This document shows positions 1 through 12,480 of a stretch of DNA of 64,000 nt, piece by piece. The stretch is from contig CP136062.1 in NCBI GenBank assembly GCA_032622095.1, forward strand, positions 159,338,875 to 159,402,874. The letters run 5' to 3'. Position numbers and translations under genes: made by a program. Origin of the DNA: Siphonodentalium dalli. Lineage: Eukaryota > Mollusca > Scaphopoda > Gadilida > Siphonodentaliidae. Numbering within the stretch: position 1 is the first letter of the stretch; the number at the start of each line of letters is the position of its first letter. The notes below the pieces were generated by a model, which had not been told where the DNA came from, searched no databases, and saw nothing but the letters and a program-made list of their open reading frames with translations.

Positions 1-480
1 GCGATTGCAGGACACCCTAGGGCAATATTTACCATTTTCCATATTTTGGTGGCCATTTTGGCAGCCATTTTGAGCCAAAGTAAGAATTTTGGTTCCAGTG
101 AGTTGGAATATTCATAGGTAATGGTATGCCTCACATAATTGCAACCTTCTGTTCATGTCTTGTTGAAATATGACTAGAATCCCAGTTGTGATTTTTTGTG
201 AAATTTTATACTGCTTTCTGTAAAATCGAATTTTTGAGGGATCACAAGCAGATAGGACCCCAATAATGGCATATATAATTGCTCCAATGATCAGTTAATA
301 TAAAAAATACAAAATAAAGTCATATTACTCAACCAGTTCCAAACATCATGAACTGATCTAGAAGATAATTGTGAAAAAATGATATATTTTCAACTTCGGC
401 GGCCATTTTGGTGGCCATCTTGGATTGTGAGTTTCAATTTTGGGCCAAAATAGTGTCATTATACCTTAGCTTTATGAAAA
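1..480. repeat. Diverged interspersed repeat (GGCCATTTTGG-rich)
   Basis: Two stretches (near 45-75 and 398-430) carry the same phrases, GGCCATTTTGG and TGGTGGCCAT followed by TTGG, in AT-rich DNA with no coding frame. This kind of phrase is common in old interspersed repeats of invertebrates. No termini or target duplications could be found, so the family is not named. Confidence 0.4.
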
Positions 481-1075
481 TATATACATTTTACTAGATT
501 AGTCATGTGAATTTGCAATAAATTCCAAGTAACTGGTTTTACGTCTGTGAAAAAAATGGGGGGGGGGGGGGTATACTTTTTAGGGCGCTATAAAAAAAAA
601 TTGCTCAAGGCTGACAGATGGCCAGCCGATAAAATCTTGATGTCGGATACCTTAATTTACAAAATCCGCAGAGAAAAAAACTTTATACGCCAAAACACGC
701 ATCCGTGACCTGGCGGCCGGACTATGGCCATAAATATATTTAATAGCATGCGTACATTCGTGATGTACAATAAGAATTATAAAGCGCACATATTCATAAT
801 TTTAGGGAATTAAATGGCACAGAAACAGCTAAGATCGACGTGTGTACGTGTTCGTAAGCAGCTAATAATTTCATCCATATATATTCAAAATTTCGAGTTG
901 GAAATTTCGACTCGAATTCAAATCGAATTTGACTTTCGAATCTCGAATCGAATATCGAATATTTGCAGGACCCTAGTTCCACCCGCCAATTTTTACCAGA
1001 GTTATGGCCCTTTGTCAGAATAACCATGGGCATATTTTACCACGCCCTATCGATGCTCTTGTTTGATGATTTATT
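481..1075. other. No gene seen; low-complexity and diverged repeat sequence
   Basis: Holds a poly-G run followed shortly by a poly-A run near 555-600, and a phrase TTTTACCAGAGTTATGGCC that is frequent in invertebrate repeats. Short open frames on both strands overlap each other and show no splice sites or recognisable domain. Confidence 0.4.
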
Positions 1076-1110
1076 ATTACTTGCGCCAGTCCATACTGGA
1101 CGCAAGTAAT
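1076..1110. repeat. Short perfect-arm palindrome
   Basis: ATTACTTGCG is mirrored by CGCAAGTAAT, and the inner CCAGT pairs with ACTGG around a 4-5 base loop. No flanking duplication is evident. It may be a solo hairpin left by a small inverted-repeat element. Confidence 0.5.
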
Positions 1111-1400
1111 GTTTTCGGTCCGGATCTTTTGTCTGTCCTTCCGGGAATATGTTACGTCATGACCGAGATAACGGAAGCAGAAAAAGAGGCAACGCGCATG
1201 CGTTATTGTTCCAGTAAATTTTATGAAGTGTTGAAGTTGGAAATTTCAATCATATCCGATGCTGAATGAGTGTGAATTACTGATTATGTCTGATAATATG
1301 AAATGGTTGCATCAATTGTAGTTTAAATCCACATATATACTTAATTTGCATTGTTATCTGGTTTTATTTTGGTAATAAATCGTTCATAAATGAACAATAT

Positions 1401-1475
1401 TGAAAAATTTCAAAAAGTTAAAAAATTTCAAAAAGTTAAAAAATTTCAAAAATTTCAAAAATTTCAAAAAACTTA
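1401..1475. repeat. AAAAATTTC-type microsatellite
   Basis: Short runs of a nine-base AAAAATTTC unit alternate with AAAAAGTT. The same microsatellite occurs at 59.45-59.60 kb and, inverted, at 62.07-62.24 kb. It makes artificial Asn-Phe-Lys frames that are not genes. Confidence 0.75.
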
Positions 1476-1589
1476 GTAATTTTTATAGGCGCCAAATTAC
1501 CATCCAAGACGTATACCCTTATAAACTGTGGGTCAGTCCTAGTAACGCGCACGTCAACTTGTGTGAAGTTTTTGAAGTTTTCAATGCGA

Positions 1590-1860
1590 ATGTCACTTTA
1601 ACATTATCCCACAGTGAGTGCCTTGTGTCACTTTAACATTCATCCATAGTGAGTGCCTTGTGTCACTTTAACAATCATCCCCCGTGAGTGCCTAATGTCC
1701 CTTTAATATTCAAATACTGAGTGCATTTTGTCCCTTTAATATTCAGGGCGGAAGCTGCCCATCGTTCATCGAGGTCATCACGTGATATACATGTAGATAA
1801 TACATCATTCACAAGGAGAGACTTCGTTCAGCGAGTGCAGTGTGTCACTTTAACATTCAA
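1590..1860. repeat. Tandem repeat with GTGAGTGCCTTGTGTCACTTT units
   Basis: About five imperfect units of roughly 37 bases, each with GTGAGTGCC and TCACTTTAACATTC-like phrases, followed by a decayed unit near 1840. The CACTTTAACATTC phrase and the AAAAATTTC satellite just upstream also occur together in the 59.4-64 kb array, so both ends of the window seem to hold members of one repeat family. Confidence 0.6.
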
Positions 1861-2256
1861 GACTGAAGCTATCCCCATCAAGGTCCTCACGTAATATACA
1901 TGTAGATAATACACCATGCATCGGAGTGGCCTAAATCTGATAGTTGGTTAACAGGTAAAAAACACCACCAATATGTCTCACCTGTAATTAGATCGGATAG
2001 AGTTATCGTTCCTAATATGCAGCCAACTGGGGTCCATATCATCATAACAGGGATATTATATCCGTACACACAACTATTTCAGCGATGGATGAATAGAGAT
2101 TTGATATCTAGATTTTTGTTATCGATCTCTCAAACGAGGGGCCAGCACCCATGGTTCAAACTGTTGTTGGCAAGACACCACACAACATGCCAAATGTGTG
2201 ATGGGCGCAAGTATAGGCAGCTCCAGTGAGTGCATTCTAGTTTATTTTAAATTTGA

Positions 2257-3113
<857 letters not shown>

Positions 3114-3121
3114 CAAATAAC

Positions 3122-3888
3122 CAGGCCTGAAAATATAGTCCCGAGAGGGTGAATTTAGTGACGCTACACCTCACAGCAGGCTAGCATCACAAAATTCATC
3201 ATCTGGGGACCTCATATTGCATGGGCCTCATCTGCTATGAGAGACCTTTACACAGATTTAAGTTCTCAGATAGTGAAGATGATTATGTGCACCCATTGGT
3301 CACCTCGATTATGCATTGTGTTTTATGCCAATTTGGGGATATAGAGAAACTGAACTAAAATAGAAAAAGAAACCAAAAAACTTGTTAATTTGATAATAAA
3401 GATACTTTCCAGAGAATATACTTCTCCGTTCAAGTCTGAGTTTAGTGTGCCTGTCATTTGCAGAATGAGGTCCCCAGAGGGTGAATTTAGTGACGCTATC
3501 CCACATAGCAGGCATCACTAAATTCACCCTCTAGTGACCTCATTCTGCTTAGGCCGCATCCTTCTCTGGAAAGTTTCTTTATTATCAAATTTCTATAGAC
3601 ACTTCTTCACATAGATTCCATTTCTTTTTTAGTTTAGTTTCTCTATATCTCCAAATTGACAGACGGCATATTGCATAATCGAGGTTCTCAATGAGTGTAC
3701 ATCGCAATATTCACCATTTAGAAACTTCAATCTGAGTCTATGTCTCCCATAGCAGATGAGGCCTAAGCAGAATGAGGTCCCCAGAGGGTGAATTTGGTGA
3801 TGCTAGCCCAATATGCAGGATAGCATAACTAAATTCACCCTCTGTGGACCTCATTCTGCAAATGACAGGCACACTAAACTCAGGCTTG
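3122..3888. mobile_element. hAT-like palindromic MITE, long composite copy
   Basis: Begins CAGGCCTGAAAATATAGT and ends with the inverse of CAAGCCTGAGTTTAGTGTG. The ends are flanked by CAAATAAC and CAAATAAA, an 8-base duplication with one mismatch, which is the size expected for hAT transposition. Inside are repeated GAATGAGGTCCCCAGAGGG / CCCTCTGGGGACCTCATTC hairpins around a central unique stretch. No transposase is encoded, so it must move by help from a full element. It sits in the first V-ATPase intron, directly after the minisatellite. Confidence 0.75.
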
Positions 3889-4300
3889 CAAATAAATCTA
3901 TGATAGAAAATACTTCTCCAGTTACCCTCGTTTCACTCCGTCAGTGTCCAATTTGGTCAATTTTTATTTTAAATGGCCATAAAAAATTGAATTTTGCCAA
4001 ATTGTTCAAGTTTCAAGGCTATATCATCAATCGCCTCTTGGACTGCCATGAGATTACCCTATATTTTCTAATTTAGCAGATTAACACTATTCATGCATGT
4101 CGCACTCAATGTGGAAAGGCCTTTATTAAAACAGTGAGCTCAAAGCAGCGAGCATAATAATAGCAGGGACAACTATATGTTCATATGTTCACTGTCTCGT
4201 ATATAAATTATACATTAGGGCCCGTCAAATAATTGAGATTTTATTTGATGTTGATATCGTCATTGTGATCTTTTGAATGTCCAAATTCGTCTCCATCTTT
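3889..4300. other. Intronic sequence without recognised features
   Basis: AT-rich intron DNA. Nothing in it repeats elsewhere in the window and no coding frame is convincing. Confidence 0.4.
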
Positions 4301-4394
4301 GACACTATGTTGGACATTTTGCTTGGGGTGATGAAGAAATATACGAGTGATGCATCCATGATATTTGTCTTATACTAATTTTGTATAGCTGTTT

Positions 4395-4560
4395 CCATAG
4401 TTCCCGCGGCTCCTTGAATGTCCTTGAACACTCTTGAATATGAAAATCCATTTTCAAGGCTAATGAATACCCTTGGATTTCACATAATTCCTTGAAAACC
4501 CTTGAATAATAGACATGTATAAATCCTTGAATGTTTGAAAACCCTTGAATAGTAAGTTGG
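4395..4560. repeat. CCTTGAA-rich dispersed repeat
   Basis: CCTTGAA and its variants (CCTTGAATGT, CCCTTGAATA, CCTTGAAAAC) recur about every 20-40 bases. The same phrase set recurs near 6060-6115 in the same intron, suggesting one dispersed repeat in two pieces. Confidence 0.5.
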
Positions 4561-4769
4561 CATTCCATTATGATTGCGTGATTTGGAATGATTACACGAA
4601 GTAATCGGCAAAATAATTATTTGCGATAGAAAATTAGAGTATTTACGGTAATTCCTGGAAAAACCCAGAACTCTATTTCTGTTTTCCTAAATTTAATCTA
4701 TGGTTTCAGTTTCACAAAACAAGCTTCATTACTGTTTGGGCTCTGGGATTGGGTAAACATGTTTGTTTC

Positions 4770-5470
4770 ATTATACCCCCACTTTCGAAGAAAATGGGGG
4801 GTATACTGGATTGACTGCGTCTGTCCGTCACACTTTCTCCCTCCGTGTGTCCGTCGAGCCGCCCATCCGTCCGTCCGTCCGTCCGACCTCATAACTCGAA
4901 CAACTATGAACCAATTTCAATAATTTTTTGTATGCAATCTCCTTAGGACCGCCTCTCCACATGATGCTAATTGCGGTTCGACTTTCTTTTTTAAAGTTAC
5001 GCCTTACTTTTCGACTTATTTTGACTTAGAAAATTCTGTCCGACTTAATAACTTTAACAAATATGAACCGATTTCAATAATTTTTGGTATACATGCTTCA
5101 CACAACACCCTCTCTACATGATGCAGCTCAGGGTTGGCTCGGACTGTTTTTCCTAACATTACACTTCATTTTCGACTTATTTGTGATTTTGTTTTTGTGG
5201 ATGCTATCACACTCGACAAAAGCCATCTTAGATGTTAAGGTTGCGTTTCATTTTCTACCCTTTTTTGGGTTTCTGCAATCATTCGAACAAATATGAACCA
5301 ATTTGAATATTTTTTTCTGTACAAGTTTCTTCCGACACCATATCAATATTATTAATCCAAATTTTTCTTTAAAGTTTTTATTTTTTTTTGGGGGTTTACG
5401 GATAATGCGGGTTGACTTTGCCATGGTGGGGATATGCTAGCACGCGAGTGCACACCTCTTATTTATTTAA
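4770..5470. repeat. Interspersed repeat with GTATACCCCC terminal hairpin
   Basis: Starts with TATACCCCCACTTTCG followed by its inverse GAAAATGGGGGGTATAC, then a GTCCGTCCGTCC-rich stretch and several versions of AACAAATATGAACCAATTT. The layout matches high-copy invertebrate repeats that read out as simple CCGT runs plus degenerate 100-200 base subrepeats. No protein is encoded. Confidence 0.5.
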
Positions 5471-5832
5471 TTTTAGTTAGTCACAATTGCATACACACAC
5501 GAAAATTAAATTGATTTAAGTTGGACTAGTATTAAAATGAAAGTATGCTGGGTGGAAAATGTTATTTCCAACATTTGTGGGATCGATATTCGAGTGAACC
5601 GAGTCCATGGAACCATTAGATGTTGCCAATACGGGGTAATATGCCTTAGTTTCCGATTCTAAAAAATATTGTTCACAATATATTTAGTTAAAACACTTTT
5701 ATTTCACCAAATAATTTGTACTATATCAATGAACTAGTCAATCTGAAGCAGCCATCCGGATCGATGCAGAAGAGATCAGACGTAAATGACTTCTAACACT
5801 CCCTAATTCCAGTCATCGCACATTGGGGGGGT

Positions 5833-5958
5833 AGAGCTTCGTGTGTTGCCGCACCTACCTTGTGGAACAATCTTCCTGATGATCTCAGACTTACTAGTGA
5901 TGATATGGAATTCCTTTTAAAAACTCACCTTTTTAAAATTGCATATCGAGTCAACTGA
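5833..5958 (+). pseudogene. 5'-truncated LINE, C-terminal end of ORF2
   Basis: The frame reads RASCVAAPTLWNNLPDDLRL then a stretch ending THLFKIAYRVN and a stop. This matches the very C-terminus of CR1/L2-like non-LTR retrotransposon ORF2 proteins, where a (V)AAPxLWNxLP motif precedes the final KxxLF helix. Only about 40 codons remain, followed by an AT-rich 3' UTR-like stretch, so it is a dead 5' truncation inside the V-ATPase intron. The clade is uncertain. Confidence 0.7.
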
Positions 5959-6195
5959 CTTTATCTCACTGTTAATGGCTGTTTTATGATTTTTATTTCT
6001 TAGACTGACTTTTAACTGCAGATGTATTTTAAGCATCTTTTTAGGTTTCTCGTGGACACATCCTTGAAAAACCCTTGAATCCTGCCTTGGATACTTCTGG
6101 AATACCCTTGAATTTGATCACAAAATAGGTGCAGGAACCATGTGTTTTGTATACTGCTGATAACACAATTGCAGAAGAATTCATATTCATTGGTG

Positions 6196-6266
6196 GGAAA
6201 TGTTCAGATAATAAGTTCAACAAATGACCTATGGTCATTTGTTGAACTTATTATCTGAACATTTCC
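6196..6266. repeat. Perfect 34-bp inverted repeat with 3-base loop
   Basis: The arm GGAAATGTTCAGATAATAAG... (34 bases to GACC) is mirrored without mismatch around TAT. Such a perfect hairpin in an otherwise diverged intron suggests a recent origin, either a tiny palindromic element or a template-switch event. Confidence 0.85.
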
Positions 6267-6643
6267 TAAGGGATAACTACTCATCAATGAGTATTTAGTG
6301 TAGAAATGGTTAATAAAACCTAATCGAAATGTATATAGTTTATAAAACAGGATAATTGCACATGCAATGTCATTTTCTGTCAACATACTTCAACAGAAAT
6401 TTATGGACACCGTTTTGGAATAAAATCAGGACTGGCTTCAAAGACCTACATTCTGGACTGGGGGCTAGCCGAATCGATTTGAGATTGGATTCGATGTAGA
6501 CATTGGCTCCCCGATTTGATATAAGATTTTTAATCTGTGGAAAAGTGCCGATTCACAGAGCCCTACTGTAGATGAGATGGAGGTGCCGCTCCAAGCCAAT
6601 TAAGACGTCATATATGGAAATATTTATGAATTCTCACATATGA

Positions 6644-6796
<153 letters not shown>

Positions 6797-6819
6797 TGAA
6801 ATTTTGCTAAAATCGTGTA

Positions 6820-7252
6820 CCAATGCTTTCTCTAATATATGTGAGTCTCCCATAGGGAGTCCCGCATATATAAGAGAATATATTGGCCTAACAATATTTA
6901 ACTTGACCTTGTAAGCCAGTGCATTCTCTTGTATATGCGAGGCTCCTATGCAAGCCTTGAAATAGTGTGTCTGTCATTTGCAGAATGAGGTCCCCAGAGG
7001 GTGAATTTAGTGATGCTACCCCGCATAGCGGGCTAGCATCACTAAATTCACCCTCTGATGACCTCATTCTGCTTACACCTCAGCAGAATGAGGTTCCCAG
7101 AGAGTGAATTTGGTGATTCTAGCCCGCTGTGCGGGGTAGCATCACTAAATTCACCCTCTGGGGACCTCATTCTGCAAATGACAGACACACTATTTCAAGG
7201 CTTGCTCCTATGGGAGACTTGTATATGTAAGAGAATCCACTGGCACAGGATC
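6820..7252. mobile_element. Hairpin-type TTAA-family MITE, two hairpins, interrupted
   Basis: Two palindromes of the TGCATTCTCTTATATATGCG / CGCATATATAAGAGAATGCA family, joined by a TTGACCTTGTAAGCCAGTGC linker seen in other copies. The second hairpin is split by a 254-bp hAT-like MITE. The surrounding phrases (CATCATTGGAGCTTCC on the left, AAGGGTTAA on the right near 7283) match the ends of TTAA-flanked elements elsewhere in the window. Confidence 0.65.
6951..7204. mobile_element. hAT-like palindromic MITE, short form, nested
   Basis: Terminal inverted repeat CAAGCCTTGAAATAGTGTGT at both ends, flanked by a perfect 8-base duplication CTCCTATG. Removing the element and one copy of the duplication restores the loop of a hairpin MITE, so the order of insertion is clear. 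Inside are two GAGGTCCCCAGAGGGTGAAT-type hairpins. It has no coding capacity. Confidence 0.85.
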
Positions 7253-7346
7253 TTTAATGCTTCAACACACGGTTCCCATCAAGGGTTAATATACATAATT
7301 TATGTTGAATATGTATGCAAATGTACTTGGTATTCATTTTATTTTC

Positions 7347-7843
<497 letters not shown>

Positions 7844-8233
7844 TGACTAGAATTCACTGGTGCCTGTCCGGAAGAGGTTGATAGAATTATTTTAGCATGA
7901 AACAATTTAACCCTTTCGGTGCTAAGTCTGATTTTTGTATCAACCCATATTTCCTTGATCATTTTTCAAATTTATTGATTATAATAATGTGATACATTGA
8001 TGGAAAGAGCTCTTAGAGATGTAGATAATCTTCCCATGATCTACATGTGCATTGTTTATACGACTGCTGAGTAAAACAATTGAACCGACACAAAAGAAAT
8101 GATAAAAAATATAAGAAATAAAACACAATTTTTCAGCACTATATTGACGAATATGTTCTGTAATCTGCTTTTGTTTGTTTTGTCAAATTATACATGCATA
8201 ATTTTGAAGTACAAACAAGCCATGTCTGTTTAA

Positions 8234-8431
8234 CCCTTTCAGTGCCAGGTCCGATTTTTGTATCAACCCATATACCCTGTGCCAATGCATTCTCTTATAT
8301 ATGCGAGTTGACTATAGGTCGCCTCGCATATATAAGAGAATGCATTGGCCTAACCCAAAAAAAAAAAAAATTTAATTTTTATTTTTAGGGCACTCTACAG
8401 ACCATAAATTAAGACCCTGGCACTAAAAGGG
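8234..8431. mobile_element. piggyBac-like MITE with TTAA duplication
   Basis: Bounded by TTAA on both sides. The ends are CCCTTTCAGTGCCAGGTC and the inverse of CCCTTTTAGTGCCAGGGTC. A CCCTTT start with TTAA target sites is typical of the piggyBac/Looper superfamily. The inside holds one GCATTCTCTTATATATGCGA hairpin and an A/T-rich spacer. It is non-autonomous and lies in the last V-ATPase intron. Confidence 0.85.
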
Positions 8432-8539
8432 TTAAATATCTTTTTTTGATAGACCAATATGAGTGAAAGGATACATTCATATGATGGGTTGCATTGATTG
8501 ATTTTCACCAGAATAAAACAGCACAATTTTCCTTATTAC

Positions 8540-8967
8540 CAAGCCTGGAATTAGTGTGTCTGTCATTTGCAGAATGAGGTCCCCAGAGGGTGAAATGAGT
8601 GATTGTATCCCACATGGTGGCTAGCATCACCAAATTCACTCTCTGTGAACCTCATTTAGGCCTCAACTGCTATGGGAGACACCTACTAGGATCAGCTTAA
8701 ATTCCCCAGTAATGTTCACCTATTAGTCACCTCGATTATGCAATTTTTTTTCTGCAAAATAGGGGATATAGAAACTGAACAGAAGTTAAAAATAACTAAA
8801 AACAATGTTAATTTGAGACTATATATACTTCTTGGAAGATTAGGCCTAAGCAGAATGAAGTCCCCAGAGTGTGTATTTGGTGATGCTAGCCAACTGGCAC
8901 TCTGTGAGATGGCATCATTAAATTCACCATCTGGGGACCTCAGTCAGACATACTAAATACAGGCTTG
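8540..8967. mobile_element. hAT-like palindromic MITE
   Basis: Starts CAAGCCTGGAATTAGTGTGT and ends in the inverse of CAAGCCTGTATTTAGTATGT. The flanks CTTATTAC and CTCATTAG agree at six of eight bases. The internal hairpins match the other CAAGCCTG elements, and the middle contains the shared GGGGATATAGAAACTGAAC stretch. Confidence 0.75.
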
Positions 8968-9045
8968 CTCATTAGAAACAGTTGCTCACTCTCTAAACTT
9001 AGCATCGGGGGCATGACTGGAGCTGCACTGGTGCAGCATTACAGA

Positions 9046-9180
9046 TCTTGTGCCAGTGCATTATCTTATATATGTGAGTCTCTGATAGAGAGACTCACAT
9101 ATATAAGAGAATGCACTGGCTTACAAGGTCAAGGTAAATATTGTTAGGCCATTGTATTCTCTTATATATGCAAGGCTCCC
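9046..9180. repeat. Hairpin MITE fragment (GCATTCTCTTATATATGCGA family)
   Basis: One complete hairpin with AGTGCATTATCTTATATATG and its inverse, then the TTACAAGGTCAAGGTAAATA linker and half of a second hairpin. The left side carries GGAGCTGCACTGGTGCAGC, as in the copy near 13.75 kb. Confidence 0.7.
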
Positions 9181-9281
9181 TATAATTGTTCTGGTTTGTA
9201 TTTCACTCGAGGTATACAATGATATATATTCAATGGCTGGGATTTGGTTGAATACATGAGGCTGACGTCAATGGGTGTTAA

Positions 9282-9670
9282 CCCTTTACCCAACAAACCG
9301 GCCAAAACCGGCCAAATAAAGCTTCAACAGCCTAAAATATCTTCGGTCTGTCTCAATAGAACCATACAAATATGGATATCATTGGAACCGGCTCCTTGAC
9401 CACATTGTGATAGTTACAGTTAGCCCTGTGTCAATGCATTCTCTTATATATGCGAGTCGACCATAGGTCGCCTCGCATATATACGAGAATGCATTGGCCT
9501 AAAAAAAATCTTTTTTAACACTTTTTACCATTTTTCTTACATTCTTTAACAATTTTAGAATTTTTAATGTGTTAAGCCAATGCATTCTCTTATATATGCG
9601 AGGCGACCTATGGTCGACTCGCATATATAAGAGAATGCATTGGCACAGGGCCGTTCTGTTGGGTAAAGGG
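9282..9670. mobile_element. piggyBac-like MITE (CCCTTTACCCAAC type)
   Basis: TTAA on both sides. The ends are CCCTTTACCCAACAAACCGG and the inverse of CCCTTTACCCAACAGAACGG. It contains two hairpins of the CATTCTCTTATATATGCGAG family separated by an ATTTTTAATGTG-type spacer. A near-identical copy in the opposite orientation lies at 21.30-21.67 kb. The element ends 36 bases before the last V-ATPase exon. Confidence 0.9.
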
Positions 9671-9706
9671 TTAAATAAATCAGTTTACACACTTGTTCTT
9701 TTTCAG

Positions 9707-9882
9707 GCCATTATGAAAACAGATCTGTGTTTGACTCTCTAGATATCGGATGGAACTTATTACGAATTTTCCCAAAAGAAATGCTGAAGAGAATACCACA
9801 GACTACACTCGCCAAATATTACCCGAGAGATGCACATGCATCACACCAAAAAGGCGCAAAAACACAATCAACATCTTTATAA
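9707..9882 (+). CDS. ATP6V1B: V-type H+-ATPase subunit B, terminal coding exon
   Basis: Opens after TTTTTCAG and completes the split Gly codon. It reads [20 protein letters not shown] then [20 protein letters not shown] and [10 protein letters not shown]...STSL with a TAA stop. The IGW.LLR.FPKEML.RIP block is diagnostic of V-ATPase B. The tail after YPRD is about 15 residues longer and more basic and polar than the short YPRD-plus-few-residues ending of vertebrate B subunits, so it is probably lineage-specific. With the three upstream exons the window covers about 164 C-terminal residues of a protein that is usually near 500. Confidence 0.96.
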
Positions 9883-10960
9883 TTAGTTACATGAAATCTA
9901 GTGTTTAAATTTCATTGAATATCAACTGGGAAACTGGGATTGAACAAAGCGACCTTGACTCGACACTCTATTTGGAATTGAATGAAAGTAATGCTATGTA
10001 CACCAGAATGATAAATTGAAGTATCAGAGGTTGTCTCAACGGTTTACACTGACATTAATGGAATTATCATTTTTGTTTTATGATATGCGACTTCCATTTA
10101 TCGAGGGTGTATACAGAGATTTTGTTTATATGAGTGAAAAATAAGCCCTATTCCCAAGGAAAAATAGTCAGGTTTTACCCAATTTCTGACCCCAAAAATT
10201 CCCAATTCATAGAAACGTTCTTGGTTTGTGGAATACAGAGAGAACTTTGTCTTCATGCTATGGTGATTTTCAAGCCTTTTTATCTCCATTTACTTTAAAA
10301 TAAGCAAACATAAACTAAAATAAATATAAGCCCCATGGCGGTTTGCGCTCCAAAATACACTTATTAATATTTGCTGTTTAATTTTTCCCGGTATTGAAAT
10401 AGGTTGATAAATACTTTAACCACGTTTCTGTGTCCCAGAAAAAACGACTTTGAACACTATGATCTGGGAACTTAAGTCTGTGTCTAGGTCTCCTATAGCA
10501 GATGACACTATGCAGTATGAGGTCCCCAGAGGATGAATTTGGTGATGTTAGCCCACCATGTTGGGTAGCGTCACTAAATTCACCCTCCAGTGACCTCATT
10601 CTGCAATATTCCAGCACCGTAGTTTGTGGCCTACATACATATTCTTGTTATGCAACATTTTATTTCTAGCTTACTTTTAACCTTTGTACATTCCGAGGCG
10701 GTTAATTTCAACCACTTAACTTTGTATACACCTTCTAGGCCAACAAAGAAAGAGCAATAAATATTTCTGTTGGACAAAATCATTTGATAATGTGCCCTAG
10801 TCAATTTTAATGATAGTGTGTTTACACATGTCAGGGATTGATATAGTCCAAGTTCCTTCGATGTAAACCAGTTGGTAGGGATAATGGTTGCCTTACTGTT
10901 ACTCTTCTATAGCAGACCACTCAGCCACTCCTCTAAAATCATCAATGACAGTAATAAAAT
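9883..10960 (+). other. ATP6V1B: Probable 3' UTR of V-ATPase B with candidate poly(A) signals
   Basis: AATAAA hexamers occur at 10756-10761 and 10953-10958, the first about 870 bases after the stop. Either could end the transcript. The stretch includes a hAT-like MITE fragment near 10.5 kb, which would be transcribed as a hairpin in the UTR. No other coding frame is convincing. Confidence 0.5.
10495..10612. mobile_element. hAT-like MITE fragment
   Basis: A single GAGGTCCCCAGAGGATGAAT hairpin with its inverse partner and the TAGGTCTCCTATAGCAGATG lead-in seen in the full copies. The CAAGCCTG ends are missing, so this is a partial copy. Confidence 0.7.
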
Positions 10961-11627
10961 ATCACAATTGTGAAAATAACCTGTTTTATTCCATAGAAAA
11001 AATTATATTTGTTTCCGAACTCCACAAGAGTTGTCACTGAAAGTAGTAATTTATTGTGAAAAATTTATTTGATCACAACGTTTACATAATTTCCAAAGAA
11101 TACGAATCCATTTTACCTCGTGACCTTCGTAACAGTTCGGGTCTTCACTAGACGTAAATAAACAGCTCAAATGTGAGGTTGCTCCTAATACCTCGGCATA
11201 TTCGGTACATAATTTAACACAATGGTAAGTTATAATACATCAATATGACTGTAAGATATCGCTGTTTCCAATAAATGTAGCATTTTGTATGATATTAACG
11301 TCAATTAAAATTGATGAAAAATACCACCACTGGATCTGGGCATAAAGTTCACTATAGAAGAGTAAGTCAACGGTACTTTTACATAAACCAGTATCCACCT
11401 TACCGATTTCACCATCTGGTTTACGTCAAAAGAAACTTTGCCTAGGATTGATATTACTTGTATTATTGTGTGTTATAGTTTACACTATAATGCTTTCACA
11501 AAATCATCTTCACACTTCGTGATCCATTACCAGTTATATTTGGATATGTTAAAGTTGGTGTACTCTCAGATGCCTAATAATCGCGAGGCCTAATAGTAGC
11601 GATGGTGGCGATTTTGGCTGAAATTAA

Positions 11628-11867
11628 CCATTTCATGATTGGAGCTTCCAGAAATATTGCGCAAACCCTGTGCCAATGCATTCTCTTATATATGTGAGTC
11701 TCCCGTAGGGAGCCTCGAGAATGCATTGGCCTAACAATATTTATCTTGACATTATAAGCATTCTATTATATATGCGAGGCTCCCTATGGGAGACTCGCAT
11801 TTATAAGAGAATGCACTGGCACAAGATCTTTTAATGCTGCGTCAGCGCCCCTCCCTTCATGAAAGCG
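11628..11867. mobile_element. piggyBac-like hairpin MITE, diverged ends
   Basis: TTAA lies at both borders. The ends CCATTTCATGATTGGAGCTT and the inverse of CGCTTTCATGAAGGGAG are diverged versions of CCCTTTCATGAC. Inside is one GCATTCTCTTATATATGTGA hairpin that has lost part of an arm, the TTATCTTGACATTATAAGCA linker, and a second full hairpin. Confidence 0.7.
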
Positions 11868-12124
11868 TTAATAATAGTGATGGCAATTTCTATCTATGTC
11901 TCGATGCCAAATGATAGTGATTGTTGGGAATTTTCTCCAAAATTAATAATCATGCTGACACTATTATTCAGCACCTGAGAGTATTCCTGCAGTGCTGAAT
12001 GAACAAAGCTCTGTACGTACATTTACAATACTAGTATTTGATACTAGAACCTTCTTGCCACTCTAAACCAGATGTTCTGTTAATAAAAGGAATACTTTGC
12101 TAAAATGTGCAATCCATTCACATA

Positions 12125-12337
12125 CAGTAATGCCCTAAATAATCGACTCCTTAACCACAGCAGATTTATGGGTAATTTTTCAGGATTTAGTCGGAAATAT
12201 GGCTTGTTGCCATTCATCGGAAAGCTCTCATTGAGAGCTTTCCGATGAATGGCAACAAGCCATATTTCCGACTAAATCCTGAAAAATTACTCATAATTCT
12301 GCTGCGAGTAAGGAGTCAATTATTTAGGGCATTACTG
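12125..12337. mobile_element. Tc1/mariner-like MITE, near-perfect palindrome
   Basis: TA target sites flank CAGTAATGCCCTAAATAATC and its inverse. The two arms of about 100 bases are nearly perfect inverts with a tiny loop around GAGAGCTTTCCGATG. CAGT termini with TA duplication point to the Tc1/mariner group. Two further copies lie at 23.15 and 52.76 kb, which are themselves products of the segmental duplication. Confidence 0.88.
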
Positions 12338-12343
12338 TAGAAT

Positions 12344-12480
12344 GGCCTGGACGGTCATGGACGAGTTTAGGTTCCTGATGAAATGGACTGGATGGTCATC
12401 GATGAATTTGGGTCCTGGGCGAAATGGACTGGATGGTCATGGACTAGTTTGGGCAATGGTCCCGAATGAAATGGACCAGA
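12344..12480. repeat. Three-unit tandem repeat (TGGACTGGATGGTCAT)
   Basis: Units of 41, 41 and about 47 bases share TGGACTGGATGGTCATGGAC and GGTCC...GAAATGGAC. They create a short - strand frame with a hydrophobic start that is judged not to be a gene. Confidence 0.65.
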
